Part shown: positions 1 to 5,864 of the stretch, in pieces
How positions within the stretch are numbered: the first letter of the stretch is position 1
Layout: every line of letters starts with the position of its first letter
Origin: Methanomicrobiaceae archaeon UBA436
GTDB taxonomy: Archaea > Halobacteriota > Methanomicrobia > Methanomicrobiales > Methanoculleaceae
DNA: 6,016 nt
Assembly (NCBI GenBank): GCA_002497965.1
Contig: DAFR01000032.1
Coordinates: forward strand, 1-6,016
Reading direction: 5' to 3'
Notes under the pieces: generated by a model
What the model was told of the DNA's origin: nothing
Seen by the model: only the letters and a program-made list of their open reading frames with translations
Databases searched by the model: none
Made by a program: the position numbers and the translations under genes

Positions 1-12
1 TTCTCCAGGGGG

Positions 13-378
13 ATGTCAGCCAGATATACAGGCATCCTGCTACTGGTGGCGGCCCTTGCGGTCGTCGCCGCCTCGGCCGGCTGTCTTGCCACGGCGATCG
101 GGGAGGTGACCTACGACGGCGAGGCCCTGCAGGTTGCGGTGGAGAACAGTGGCGAGCCTGTCGAGAACGCCGTGCTCCAGGTGAAGATAATGGAAGTAGA
201 CCTCTTTGAGCAGCAAAAGGTCTTCTCCCAGGCGCGGCATATCAACCTTGATAGTGGGGAGAATAACTACTCGATCGAGGTTGACCTCCAGCCCGGCACA
301 TACAGGGCCTTTCTGAATATATTCATAGGTGATGAGCGCGGCGCGTCTGTCATCCGCGACCTGGAGGTAGCAGTCTGA
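13..378 (+). CDS. Small predicted lipoprotein, single beta-rich domain, function unknown
   Basis: The 121-aa product begins with a positively charged start (R4), a hydrophobic stretch at about residues 7-22 and a lipobox-like ASAGC ending at C24. This suggests export and lipid anchoring on the outer face of the cytoplasmic membrane. The remaining ~97 residues alternate hydrophobic and polar positions, with Gly/Asn turns and a PGTYRAFLNIFIGDERG segment near the C-terminus. That pattern fits one small immunoglobulin-like beta-sandwich, as in many archaeal surface lipoproteins, but the fold is inferred. The start was chosen because the signal peptide begins right there. The frame is open to the left window edge and the AGGGGG before the ATG abuts it, so an upstream start cannot be excluded. 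Its last codons carry the GGAGGT used by the next gene, and its TGA lies inside that gene's CTGA start overlap, so the two are probably co-translated. I do not recognise a named family. Confidence 0.8.
   Translation: MSARYTGILLLVAALAVVAASAGCLATAIGEVTYDGEALQVAVENSGEPVENAVLQVKIMEVDLFEQQKVFSQARHINLDSGENNYSIEVDLQPGTYRAFLNIFIGDERGASVIRDLEVAV
363..368 (+). promoter_or_regulatory. Ribosome-binding site GGAGGT that decides the CTG start of ade
   Basis: A full GGAGGT, the complement of the archaeal 16S rRNA 3' end, lies inside the final codons of the lipoprotein gene. It ends 6 bases before CTG 375. No ATG, GTG or TTG occurs in the adenine deaminase frame between the upstream in-frame TGA (333-335) and GTG 477. 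GTG 477 has no comparable site in front of it. The site therefore supports initiation at CTG 375. Confidence 0.75.
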
Positions 379-2030
379 GCCTTCCTGGACTGGCAGCGGC
401 ACGTGGGCTTGAACCCGCGGATGCCGTCTTTAGCGGTGCTGAGGTCTTCAACCCATTTTCCTGCACATTTGAGAGTGTGGACTTTGCGGTAAAAGACGGC
501 TGCATCATAGGCATCGGCGACTACCAGGCGGAGCGGGACCACGACCTCTCCGGCACATACGTGGTGCCCGGGCTGATCGACGCCCACGTCCACATCGAGA
601 GTTCACTCCTCGCACCGACCGAGTATGCCCGGCTCGTCCTTTCGCACGGCACAACAACGGTGATCGCCGACCCCCACGAGATAGCAAACGTCTGCGGGAC
701 GGCGGGGATCGAGTACATGCTCGCCAGCGGGGCTCAAACACCGCTCGATATCCTGATCATGCTCCCCTCATGCGTCCCGGCAACACCGCTCGATATGGGC
801 GGCACCAGGCTCACGGCCTCCGACCTTGCCCGGTTCCGCGGCCGGGAGCGAGTCATAGGGCTTGCCGAGGTGATGAACGTCCCCGGCGTCCTGGCCGGCG
901 ATGAGGACCTCCGGGCAAAGATGGATCTCTTCGAGGTTATCGATGGGCATGCACCGTCCCTCTCCGGAAAAGACCTGAACGCCTACATCTATGCCGGCGT
1001 CCAGAGTGACCACGAGTCAACGACGCTTGCCGAGGCGCGTGAGAGACTCCTCCGGGGGATCTACGTCATGATCAGGGAGGGGTCGACCGAGCAGAACCTC
1101 CGCGGCCTCCTGCCGCTTGTGGACAGGTGCACGGCGCCGCGGTGCTGTTTTGCAACCGACGACCGGCATGCCGGGACGCTTGTCCGGGAGGGGCATATAG
1201 ACGACTGTATCAGAAAAGCGGTCTCTTACGGTCTCGATATCGAATTGGCGCTCCGGATGGCGACACTCTCCGCCGCCGAAAGGTTCAGGCTCCATGACCG
1301 GGGCGCGATTGCACCCGGACGGCTCGCCGATTTCTGCGTCATAGACGACCCCGACCGTTTCTGCGTTCTGCGGACGTTCAAACGCGGCGTCGAGGTGCTC
1401 GATCCCGGTTACCGACCGCCAGAGGTTCTCAAGGCTCCTATGCAAGCCCGCGTGCCGGGGCGTGGCGAGATCCAGATAACCGGCCGGGGTGTGGCTAGGG
1501 TGATCGGGATCGTGCCCGGGCATATCACGACACGCTGCCTCCACTCTCCGGTCGATGCTGCCGCGATCCCGGATATCGAGCGCGATATCCTCAAAGCGGT
1601 CGTCACCGACCGTTACCGTGGGAGCGGGTCAGGTGTGGGGCTTGTCCACGGCTTCGGGCTGGAGGAGGGGGCGATCGCCGGGTCGGTCTCCCACGACTCC
1701 CACAACATCGTCACGGTCGGGGTCGATGACGCCGATATTATCCGTGCCATCGCCGAAGTGGTCAGGCTCGGCGGGGGGCTTGTGGTCGTCTCCGGAAACG
1801 AGGTGACGACGCTGCCCCTGGAATGCGCCGGACTGATCTCCGCCCTCCCCTGCGATGAGGTGGTCCGGCGGCTGGCGGCGCTCGATGAGCATGCGGGAAG
1901 GCTCGGCGCTATCGAGAACCCGTTCATGTATCTCTCGTTCCTGGCGCTGACAGTCATCCCCGAACTCCGGGTCACGGAGCGGGGGGTCTTTGATGTCGGG
2001 GCGTTTTCGGACGTGCCGCTCTTCTGTTGA
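375..2030 (+). CDS. ade: Adenine deaminase (EC 3.5.4.2), apparently CTG-initiated
   Basis: The enzyme hydrolyses adenine to hypoxanthine and ammonia in purine salvage and is cytosolic. From CTG 375 the protein is 551 aa, the usual family length. Numbered from there, the metal-binding motif of the amidohydrolase fold is HVHIESS (H71, H73). It is followed by ADPHEIANVCG (D99, H101, E102), GLAEVMNVPG (E165), DGHAP (H192), QSDHEST (D212, H213) and the TDDRH motif (D262-H265). The C-terminal adenine-deaminase domain is complete, with SGNEVTTLPLECAGLISALP and ending in NPFMYLSFLALTVIPELRVT. The first conventional start, GTG 477, would remove 34 residues, including the segment GLEPADAVFSGAEVFNPF, which resembles the normal N-terminal beta strands of Ade. 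GTG 477 also lacks a ribosome-binding site. The CTG overlaps the lipoprotein stop by 4 bases. A mutated ATG or a sequence error at 375 is the alternative. The enzyme assignment is very secure; the start is less so. Confidence 0.93.
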   Translation: MSLPGLAAARGLEPADAVFSGAEVFNPFSCTFESVDFAVKDGCIIGIGDYQAERDHDLSGTYVVPGLIDAHVHIESSLLAPTEYARLVLSHGTTTVIADPHEIANVCGTAGIEYMLASGAQTPLDILIMLPSCVPATPLDMGGTRLTASDLARFRGRERVIGLAEVMNVPGVLAGDEDLRAKMDLFEVIDGHAPSLSGKDLNAYIYAGVQSDHESTTLAEARERLLRGIYVMIREGSTEQNLRGLLPLVDRCTAPRCCFATDDRHAGTLVREGHIDDCIRKAVSYGLDIELALRMATLSAAERFRLHDRGAIAPGRLADFCVIDDPDRFCVLRTFKRGVEVLDPGYRPPEVLKAPMQARVPGRGEIQITGRGVARVIGIVPGHITTRCLHSPVDAAAIPDIERDILKAVVTDRYRGSGSGVGLVHGFGLEEGAIAGSVSHDSHNIVTVGVDDADIIRAIAEVVRLGGGLVVVSGNEVTTLPLECAGLISALPCDEVVRRLAALDEHAGRLGAIENPFMYLSFLALTVIPELRVTERGVFDVGAFSDVPLFC

Positions 2031-2084
2031 GGGACTGCCTGAGAGAAGGCGATGAACGGCGAAATGCTGTAAGTAGACCAAACC

Positions 2085-2261
2085 TCACCACCTCACCGCG
2101 CCCGGTGCCAGGTGAGAGAGGGTGTTCTTGGTTCCCGCCTGGAAAACACAAGAGACCTCATCTGCGTCCAGTACACGGTTTTCCAGGGGCAATCGCCACT
2201 GCCGGGCGGCGGTCAACAACATCTCCCCCGGTTCTTCGGGAAAAACTGCCCGCCGCATCAT
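2085..2261 (-). CDS. Candidate small protein, 58 aa, unknown function
   Basis: The reading frame opens with two ATG codons 18 bases after the acyltransferase stop, with GGAG at a 6-base spacing from the first. It ends at TGA 2085-2087. The predicted product starts MMRRAVFPEEPGEMLL, contains one Cys and shows no signal peptide or membrane segment. Its codon composition is GC-rich at third positions but less so than neighbouring genes. It lies in the same frame as the upstream gene, so a readthrough of TGA 2280-2282 would join them. Its final residues, LAPGAVRW, closely repeat the acyltransferase ending LAPGAVRFFG. It could be a real small downstream cistron, a decayed gene end, or chance. No family recognised. 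Confidence 0.35.
   Translation of the reverse strand: MMRRAVFPEEPGEMLLTAARQWRLPLENRVLDADEVSCVFQAGTKNTLSHLAPGAVRW
2090..2111. repeat. Imperfect direct repeat, copy 1 of 2 (22 bp)
   Basis: This 22-base stretch matches 2291-2312 at 20 of 22 positions in the same orientation; the mismatches are at repeat positions 11 and 14. It encodes the LAPGAVR tail of the candidate small ORF on the minus strand, as copy 2 encodes that tail in the acyltransferase. Confidence 0.6.
2138..2187. repeat. 10-bp perfect inverted repeat with 30-base loop
   Basis: CCTGGAAAAC at 2138-2147 is perfectly complementary to GTTTTCCAGG at 2178-2187, with a 30-base spacer. It lies in the convergent spacer and could form a hairpin in either transcript. 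It may be a bidirectional transcript-end structure, but no T-run follows it closely, and it also overlaps the candidate small ORF. Confidence 0.5.
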
Positions 2262-2279
2262 GCCGCTCTCCGCGTCCCC

Positions 2280-3029
2280 TCACCCGAAGAACCTCACCGC
2301 CCCGGGTGCCAGAACCGCGATCATAAACAGGATCACGGGCTGGTGAAGGAAGTAGATGAGGAGCGAATGCCGGCCCAGGAAACTGAACGGTCGCAAAACC
2401 GCCGGCCCCGGGTCTACGAGGCGAAACCCGCGTTCCCCTTCCGGGTAGAGAGTATGCCCGCAGGCCATCCCGGCAAGGACGATGCCGAACCATGGAAACA
2501 GCGGGACGTAGTCCAGGCTTGCAAACGATGCCGGACGGATGCCAAGCCAGAGCAGCGGCCAGGGGCCGTTGACGAGAGTTACGGCATAACCCGCGATGAA
2601 ACACGCCACACTCGCAACGATGAGTCTGCTTGCGTCCAGCCGGACAAAGAGCGGTGCGAGCAGGATCGAGAGACCGATGAAGTGCAGGACACCAAAGACG
2701 ATGCAGACCGAGGGGAGGAACAGCCAGGTTACGCCGGTTATGACCATACCGCAACCGAAGATGGCAAGACCACGGCGGACATACCTGAGCGCGAGCCCGC
2801 GCGCCGTGAGTCGTCGCCTGGCGCGGGCATAACTGATTGTAAAGGAGAGCCCCACCAGGAAGATGAAGGTCGATGCGGTCAGGCGGGCGAGGAGCCAGAG
2901 GAACCCTCCGGAGACATCCAGCGGCAGGATGCCGAAGAAGTTGAGGTCGAAGGCCGAATGAAAGATGATCATAGTCACGACGGCAACCCCGCGGGCGAGA
3001 TCGATCTCCCAGTATCGCGTCCCCGGCAT
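2280..3029 (-). CDS. DUF1624/HGSNAT-type membrane acyltransferase-like protein
   Basis: The 249-aa protein is hydrophobic, with about seven membrane segments (roughly residues 14-34, 42-66, 88-105, 108-130, 134-153, 178-198 and 224-243). It carries the marks of the heparan-alpha-glucosaminide N-acetyltransferase-like family: RYWEIDLARGVAVV with H24 and D28 after it, FIFLVGLSFTISYAR, FGVLHFIGLS with H116, VPLFPWFGIVLAGMACG, and the terminal FLGRHSLLIYFLHQPVIL. Family members are thought to move acyl groups across the membrane onto sugars, but the archaeal substrate is unknown. The start at 3029 was chosen because family proteins begin just before the RxWEID motif and GAGGT (3042-3038) sits 8 bases upstream. 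The frame stays open to a further ATG at 3164, but that extra 45-residue segment is charged, unlike the family, and overlaps the zinc-ribbon gene in another frame. It is probably co-transcribed with that gene, with an 11-base gap. Confidence 0.85.
   Translation of the reverse strand: MPGTRYWEIDLARGVAVVTMIIFHSAFDLNFFGILPLDVSGGFLWLLARLTASTFIFLVGLSFTISYARARRRLTARGLALRYVRRGLAIFGCGMVITGVTWLFLPSVCIVFGVLHFIGLSILLAPLFVRLDASRLIVASVACFIAGYAVTLVNGPWPLLWLGIRPASFASLDYVPLFPWFGIVLAGMACGHTLYPEGERGFRLVDPGPAVLRPFSFLGRHSLLIYFLHQPVILFMIAVLAPGAVRFFG
2291..2312. repeat. Imperfect direct repeat, copy 2 of 2 (22 bp)
   Basis: This copy lies in the 3' end of the acyltransferase gene and encodes LAPGAVR on the minus strand. 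It pairs with 2090-2111, 201 bases away, at 20 of 22 positions. Similarity does not visibly extend beyond the 22 bases. Confidence 0.6.
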
Positions 3030-3040
3030 GGCGCCAGACC

Positions 3041-3172
3041 TCAGAACGACCTCCGTCGGACAGGCGCGCCGCAGTCCGGACAGGTCGTCATCGCGGTTAT
3101 ATCGCGGATCTGCTCCTCTGTCGGCTCGTTGTAGATCCGGGAGAAGCCGCACTGCCGGCTGCACTCGATCAC
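3041..3172 (-). CDS. Small zinc-ribbon protein, 43 aa from GTG; 5' end uncertain or frameshifted
   Basis: The predicted product has CSRQC at residues 4-8 and CPDC at 31-34, a four-cysteine set typical of a zinc ribbon. Between them is SRIYNEPTEEQIRDITAMTT, and a basic tail RRRSF ends the protein. Zinc ribbons of this size often bind nucleic acid or protein partners, but no specific role can be assigned. GTG 3172 is the first conventional start after the in-frame TGA at 3208-3206, yet it has no ribosome-binding site and cuts away a plausible segment ICSPFIVIEC. A CTG at 3199 is another option. A second frame opening at ATG 3233 (MPLQQEGMVRRPGQDL, then stop at 3185-3183) ends where this one begins, so removing one base between 3205 and 3186 would join them into a natural-looking ~63-aa protein. 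It lies 11 bases before the acyltransferase and its stop overlaps that gene's ribosome-binding site. Confidence 0.65.
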   Translation of the reverse strand: MIECSRQCGFSRIYNEPTEEQIRDITAMTTCPDCGAPVRRRSF

Positions 3173-3233
3173 GATGAACGGGCTACAGATCCTGCCCAGG
3201 TCTCCTCACCATCCCTTCCTGCTGCAGGGGCAT

Positions 3234-3330
3234 CACAAGTTTCCTGCATCAAGATGGAGGGGTTATCCGATAAGTAATTTGACCCGCCGCTGAGGCAGCA
3301 TTATTCCCACGCCAGACCCAGATCACCTGT
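3234..3330. promoter_or_regulatory. Divergent promoter region between zinc-ribbon unit and marker 8
   Basis: Both flanking transcription units point away from this stretch. The most AT-rich part, TAAGTAATTT at 3271-3280, is a weak TATA-box candidate on either strand. On the plus strand it would place a transcription start near 3303, leaving a leader of about 28 bases. On the minus strand it would place one near 3245-3250. There is no clear Shine-Dalgarno before ATG 3331. The exact elements are inferred from position and base composition. Confidence 0.35.
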
Positions 3331-4188
3331 ATGAACGAGCATGACGAACACGTCATAGAGGCCATCGGGAGGTGCCGGGTCGTGGTCAGGAACGGCCAGG
3401 TTGTCGAGGTCGGAAGACCCGTGATCCGCGACTGTCCGCTGGCGAAGCGGTTTGCCTGCCCGGTCGAGGATATGACGCCGGAAGCGATAAAGCGCAACAT
3501 CGAGGCGCGGATCAGGTCATTTGGCATGTGCACCCCGGCGCGGGAGGTTCTCGCCGGGCCTGACTTCGTCATCTTCGGGGCATCGGAGCTCCTTGGCAGC
3601 GCCGTGCGGAGGGGGGACCTGGACGCCGCGGTGATAGTCTCCGACGGCGCGGGGACGGTCGTTGCGACGAACCCCGCCCTTATACAGGGGATCGGCGGCC
3701 GGATGTCCGGGCTCGTGAAGACATCCCCCATCCTGGAGGTGATCGCGCGGATACAGGAGAACGGAGGTGCGGTCCTGGACACCGCGACCGCCGCGATAGA
3801 CCAGGCCGCCGGTGTCGCGCTGGCGAGAGACCTCGGCCACCGCCGGATCGCTGTGACCACCGCCGATGCCGCAGAGGCGGCGGCCATCCGGGAACGGTTC
3901 CCGGAGACCGTGATAGTCGCCGTCCACACCACCGGGGTATCACGTGAGGACGCCGCCCTGCTGGCCGGGACTGCCGACCTGATCACCGCCTGCGCATCGC
4001 GGCATATACGTGATGTGGCGGCAAAGAAAGCGCTCCTGCAGGCAGGGACCTCGATCCCGGTCTTTGCGATGACACCGGCGGGAAAGATGATCATCCTCGG
4101 GAAGGTGGCGGAGACCGACCGGCAGATCCTGGTGCAGGGGGCGAGCCTCCCGGTGGAGGGGCCACACCTGCCCTCTCCTCTCTGTTGA
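3331..4188 (+). CDS. Methanogenesis marker protein 8 (DUF2099 family)
   Basis: The 285-aa soluble protein matches what I know of the family of putative methanogenesis marker 8, found almost only in methanogens and relatives and still without an established biochemical role. Signature segments are RCRVVVRNGQVVEVGRP near the N-terminus, DCPLAKRFACP (C35, C43), ITPE-like MTPEAIKRNIEARI, SFGMCTP (C67), DAAVIVSDGAGTVV (98-111) and QGIGGRMSGLVKTSPI (119-134). The conserved Asp-Gly-rich block could be a ligand-binding or catalytic core, but that is a guess. ATG 3331 fits the usual start, a few residues before the VIEAIG motif. No Shine-Dalgarno is visible (the bases before ATG read GATCACCTGT). It is transcribed alone, diverging from the zinc-ribbon unit and ending 6 bases before the stop of the convergent HAD gene. 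The family call is strong; the function is unknown. Confidence 0.9.
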   Translation: MNEHDEHVIEAIGRCRVVVRNGQVVEVGRPVIRDCPLAKRFACPVEDMTPEAIKRNIEARIRSFGMCTPAREVLAGPDFVIFGASELLGSAVRRGDLDAAVIVSDGAGTVVATNPALIQGIGGRMSGLVKTSPILEVIARIQENGGAVLDTATAAIDQAAGVALARDLGHRRIAVTTADAAEAAAIRERFPETVIVAVHTTGVSREDAALLAGTADLITACASRHIRDVAAKKALLQAGTSIPVFAMTPAGKMIILGKVAETDRQILVQGASLPVEGPHLPSPLC

Positions 4189-4194
4189 AGGGGC

Positions 4195-4893
4195 CTACCC
4201 TTTCCCGGGTATGCTGAGGTATCTTCGGAGTTGCGCAAACTCCGCAAGGACTATATCCGCCCCGACATCCGTCACGCGGCTCTGGCGCCAGTCACCGTAT
4301 GCGGCAAACGCCGTCACCATCCCGAGTCGCCGCCCGGCCGCGATGTCGCGGGCGGCGCTGTCCCCGACCATCATCGCCTCCTCCGGCTTCGAACCGAGTC
4401 GGCGGAGGGCGTAGATGAGAGAGTCGGGTTCGGGTTTATACCTCCCCGAGAGGTCCGGTGTCACCACCGTCTCGAAGTAATCGATGAGCCCGGTCTTCTC
4501 AAGCCGCCGCCGCGCCTGGAACGACTCCGCGTCGGTCACGACCGCAAGCCCTATCCCACCCTCCTGCAGGCTCCGGAGCGTCTCCTCGACGCCCGGGTAG
4601 GCCTCGACCAGGTCGAGTTTGACATCCTCGTAGATCCGGCAGCAGACCTCAAACGTCTCCAAATCGTAGACCCCGAGGCCGTTGAGGTAGTCACTTATGT
4701 TCTCATGGTCCTCAAACCCGTGAACCCCCCGAAGGAAATGAGAGAAGAGCGCCACGGGGTCGCCTCTCCCCAGGTAGTCGATCACACTGCGGCACGCCTC
4801 CCGCTTTGCTCGAACAAAGTCAAAGAGGGTGTTGTCCATATCGCAGAGGACAGCCTCTACCGCGTAATTCCGAGTTCTGCAAGTCTCCTGCAT
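4195..4893 (-). CDS. HAD-superfamily hydrolase, phosphatase-like
   Basis: From ATG 4893 the protein is 232 aa and contains all four HAD motifs. Motif I is DMDNTLFD with nucleophile D18 and acid/base D20. Motif II is VVTDAES with T120. Motif III is RYKPEPD with K153. Motif IV is GDSAARD with D178 and D183. Residues ~25-100 form a helical type-I cap. This layout is typical of phosphoglycolate phosphatase-like and nucleotidase enzymes, and the substrate cannot be read from sequence. ATG 4893 puts motif I close to the N-terminus as is usual; ATG 4914 is the next start out and adds seven residues. Neither has a convincing ribosome-binding site. The gene overlaps the 3' end of the PIN-like gene by 37 bases, so translation is probably coupled to it. 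It ends convergently against marker 8. Confidence 0.88.
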   Translation of the reverse strand: MQETCRTRNYAVEAVLCDMDNTLFDFVRAKREACRSVIDYLGRGDPVALFSHFLRGVHGFEDHENISDYLNGLGVYDLETFEVCCRIYEDVKLDLVEAYPGVEETLRSLQEGGIGLAVVTDAESFQARRRLEKTGLIDYFETVVTPDLSGRYKPEPDSLIYALRRLGSKPEEAMMVGDSAARDIAAGRRLGMVTAFAAYGDWRQSRVTDVGADIVLAEFAQLRRYLSIPGKG

Positions 4894-5864
4894 ATACCAA
4901 GTTCCCGCCTGCATTCACGGTAGATATCCTCGTCCCGGAACCTGATCTTCAGTTCGTCGAGGTCGTTAGCCTTCCCGCCGTACTCACCGAAGATTGTGAA
5001 CCCGCTGCAGTCCACAAACCCGAAGACGGCAGCAAGGTTGAAGAGCAGTCGCCGGAACGCCGTTGCCGTGCAGGTTGTTGCCTCAAGTCTGTATGGACGG
5101 TCAAAGTAGAAATATTCAAGCCCCTCTGTCATGCAGAGGTCGACCATGTAGATGTCGGCGGTCAGGAGAACGGGGAGGGCGTAGCGTTCCTCTTCAAACT
5201 TCCGGAGCGCCCGGACGATGTTGCGATCGTTCTCCTCTGCAAGGTGGGTGTGCGGCCCGGGTGCCGGGACCTCCGTTGCCCGGTCGCGGATTGAGCGGTA
5301 CTCTTTCAGTGCAAGATAGGCGGCTTTCCGTGAGCGTTTCATCCGCTTGTTCTCGAGTTCTGCGAGGTAATCCCGCCACTCAGGCGCCAGTGCCGTCATC
5401 TCCTCGATTGCCGCCGCCGAATACTTCCGGTTGACGGCGTAGGAGATCTCGTCGCGGACGGTCTCGACGATAAGGTAGGTGGAGGCGTCGATCCCGGGGT
5501 TGTTCGATGCAAACCCGTGGTAGAAGAGGTTTGTATCCAGGGCGAAGAAGACGGATTTCTTGAGGTTCCTGTAGGATACAAGCATCGCATCGAAGGCGGC
5601 CTGGTTTGTGTAGCGGGCGATGCCGGATGCAAACATGCACTCCTGAAGGTCGGCATACGAAGGGAGCTCCGCTGCAATCGGCTCGTATGCGGCGACCCAG
5701 TCGCTGAACGTCTCGCGCGTCGCAGGCATCTGGAGCGAAAACCCGGTTCCTTCCGGGCACGCAACAATGATCTCACCCGCGTAGAGCGGGTATGAGACAC
5801 GAACCTCTTCGAGAGAGTTGATGAGAACCTGGAGTTCGTCCTCCGTGATTATAAGGTCGTTCAT
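4857..5864 (-). CDS. PIN-domain-like protein, putative ribonuclease
   Basis: The 335-aa protein has a PIN-like arrangement of acidic residues. ALDTNLFYHGF (D110) follows a hydrophobic beta strand. E139 is in VRDEISYAV, D213 is in EENDRNIVRAL, and LLTADIYMVDLC carries D237 and D242, followed by a final strand EYFYFD. In PIN nucleases these positions hold Mg or Mn for RNA cleavage. Flanking the fold are an N-terminal region of about 100 residues and a C-terminal region of about 80 residues that I do not recognise. A charged Lys/Arg-rich helical insert at about 165-195 sits between the second and third acidic positions. At 335 aa it is much longer than VapC-type toxins (~130-140 aa), and no antitoxin-like gene lies beside it, so an RNA-processing role is more likely than a toxin. 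The start ATG overlaps the stop of the upstream gene as ATGA with no close ribosome-binding site, indicating coupled translation. The fold call rests on motifs only. Confidence 0.7.
   Translation of the reverse strand: MNDLIITEDELQVLINSLEEVRVSYPLYAGEIIVACPEGTGFSLQMPATRETFSDWVAAYEPIAAELPSYADLQECMFASGIARYTNQAAFDAMLVSYRNLKKSVFFALDTNLFYHGFASNNPGIDASTYLIVETVRDEISYAVNRKYSAAAIEEMTALAPEWRDYLAELENKRMKRSRKAAYLALKEYRSIRDRATEVPAPGPHTHLAEENDRNIVRALRKFEEERYALPVLLTADIYMVDLCMTEGLEYFYFDRPYRLEATTCTATAFRRLLFNLAAVFGFVDCSGFTIFGEYGGKANDLDELKIRFRDEDIYRECRRELGICRRLAELGITR

Larger units (their letters stand above)
2031..2279. other. Convergent spacer between ade and the acyltransferase gene
   Basis: This ~250-base stretch lies between two convergent stop codons. 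I see a candidate 58-aa ORF on the minus strand, a 10-bp inverted repeat, one arm of a 22-bp imperfect direct repeat, and a short tandem repeat CCTCACCA/CCTCACCG at 2091-2106 whose minus strand reads GGTGAGGTGGTGAGG. A run of five A at 2241-2245 (T-run on the minus strand) lies 35 bases past the acyltransferase stop and could act as a weak archaeal terminator. I see no clear T-rich terminator for ade. No tRNA or insertion-sequence end is visible. Confidence 0.5.

Noticed and set aside
2280..2282. Acyltransferase TGA as a recoded (selenocysteine) codon
   Set aside because: The family's usual C-terminal motif is already complete before the TGA, I see no SECIS-like element, and this lineage is not known to me for selenocysteine use.
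2112..3134. 340-aa plus-strand ORF opposite the acyltransferase
   Set aside because: It is very rich in Glu, Asp, Arg, Gln and Pro, as expected from the antisense of a hydrophobic membrane protein. The minus-strand frame has clear family motifs and a ribosome-binding site.
2280..3164. Longer acyltransferase start at 3164
   Set aside because: The extra 45 residues are charged, unlike the family, and overlap the zinc-ribbon gene in another frame. The start at 3029 has GAGGT 8 bases upstream.
4196..4211. Short palindrome TACCC/GGGTA at the marker 8-HAD junction
   Set aside because: A 5-bp stem is too short to stand out in GC-rich DNA, and it overlaps HAD coding sequence.
3249..4247. 332-aa minus-strand ORF opposite marker 8
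   Set aside because: Its Ser/Arg/Ala/Thr-rich composition is typical of an antisense shadow in GC-rich DNA, and the plus strand encodes a recognisable conserved family.
4231..4923. 230-aa plus-strand ORF opposite the HAD hydrolase
   Set aside because: The minus strand carries all four HAD motifs. The plus-strand product shows no domain and has shadow-like composition.
4857..5864. VapBC-type toxin-antitoxin system
   Set aside because: The PIN-like protein is far too long for VapC. The upstream fragment does not resemble a VapB antitoxin, and the downstream gene is a HAD hydrolase.
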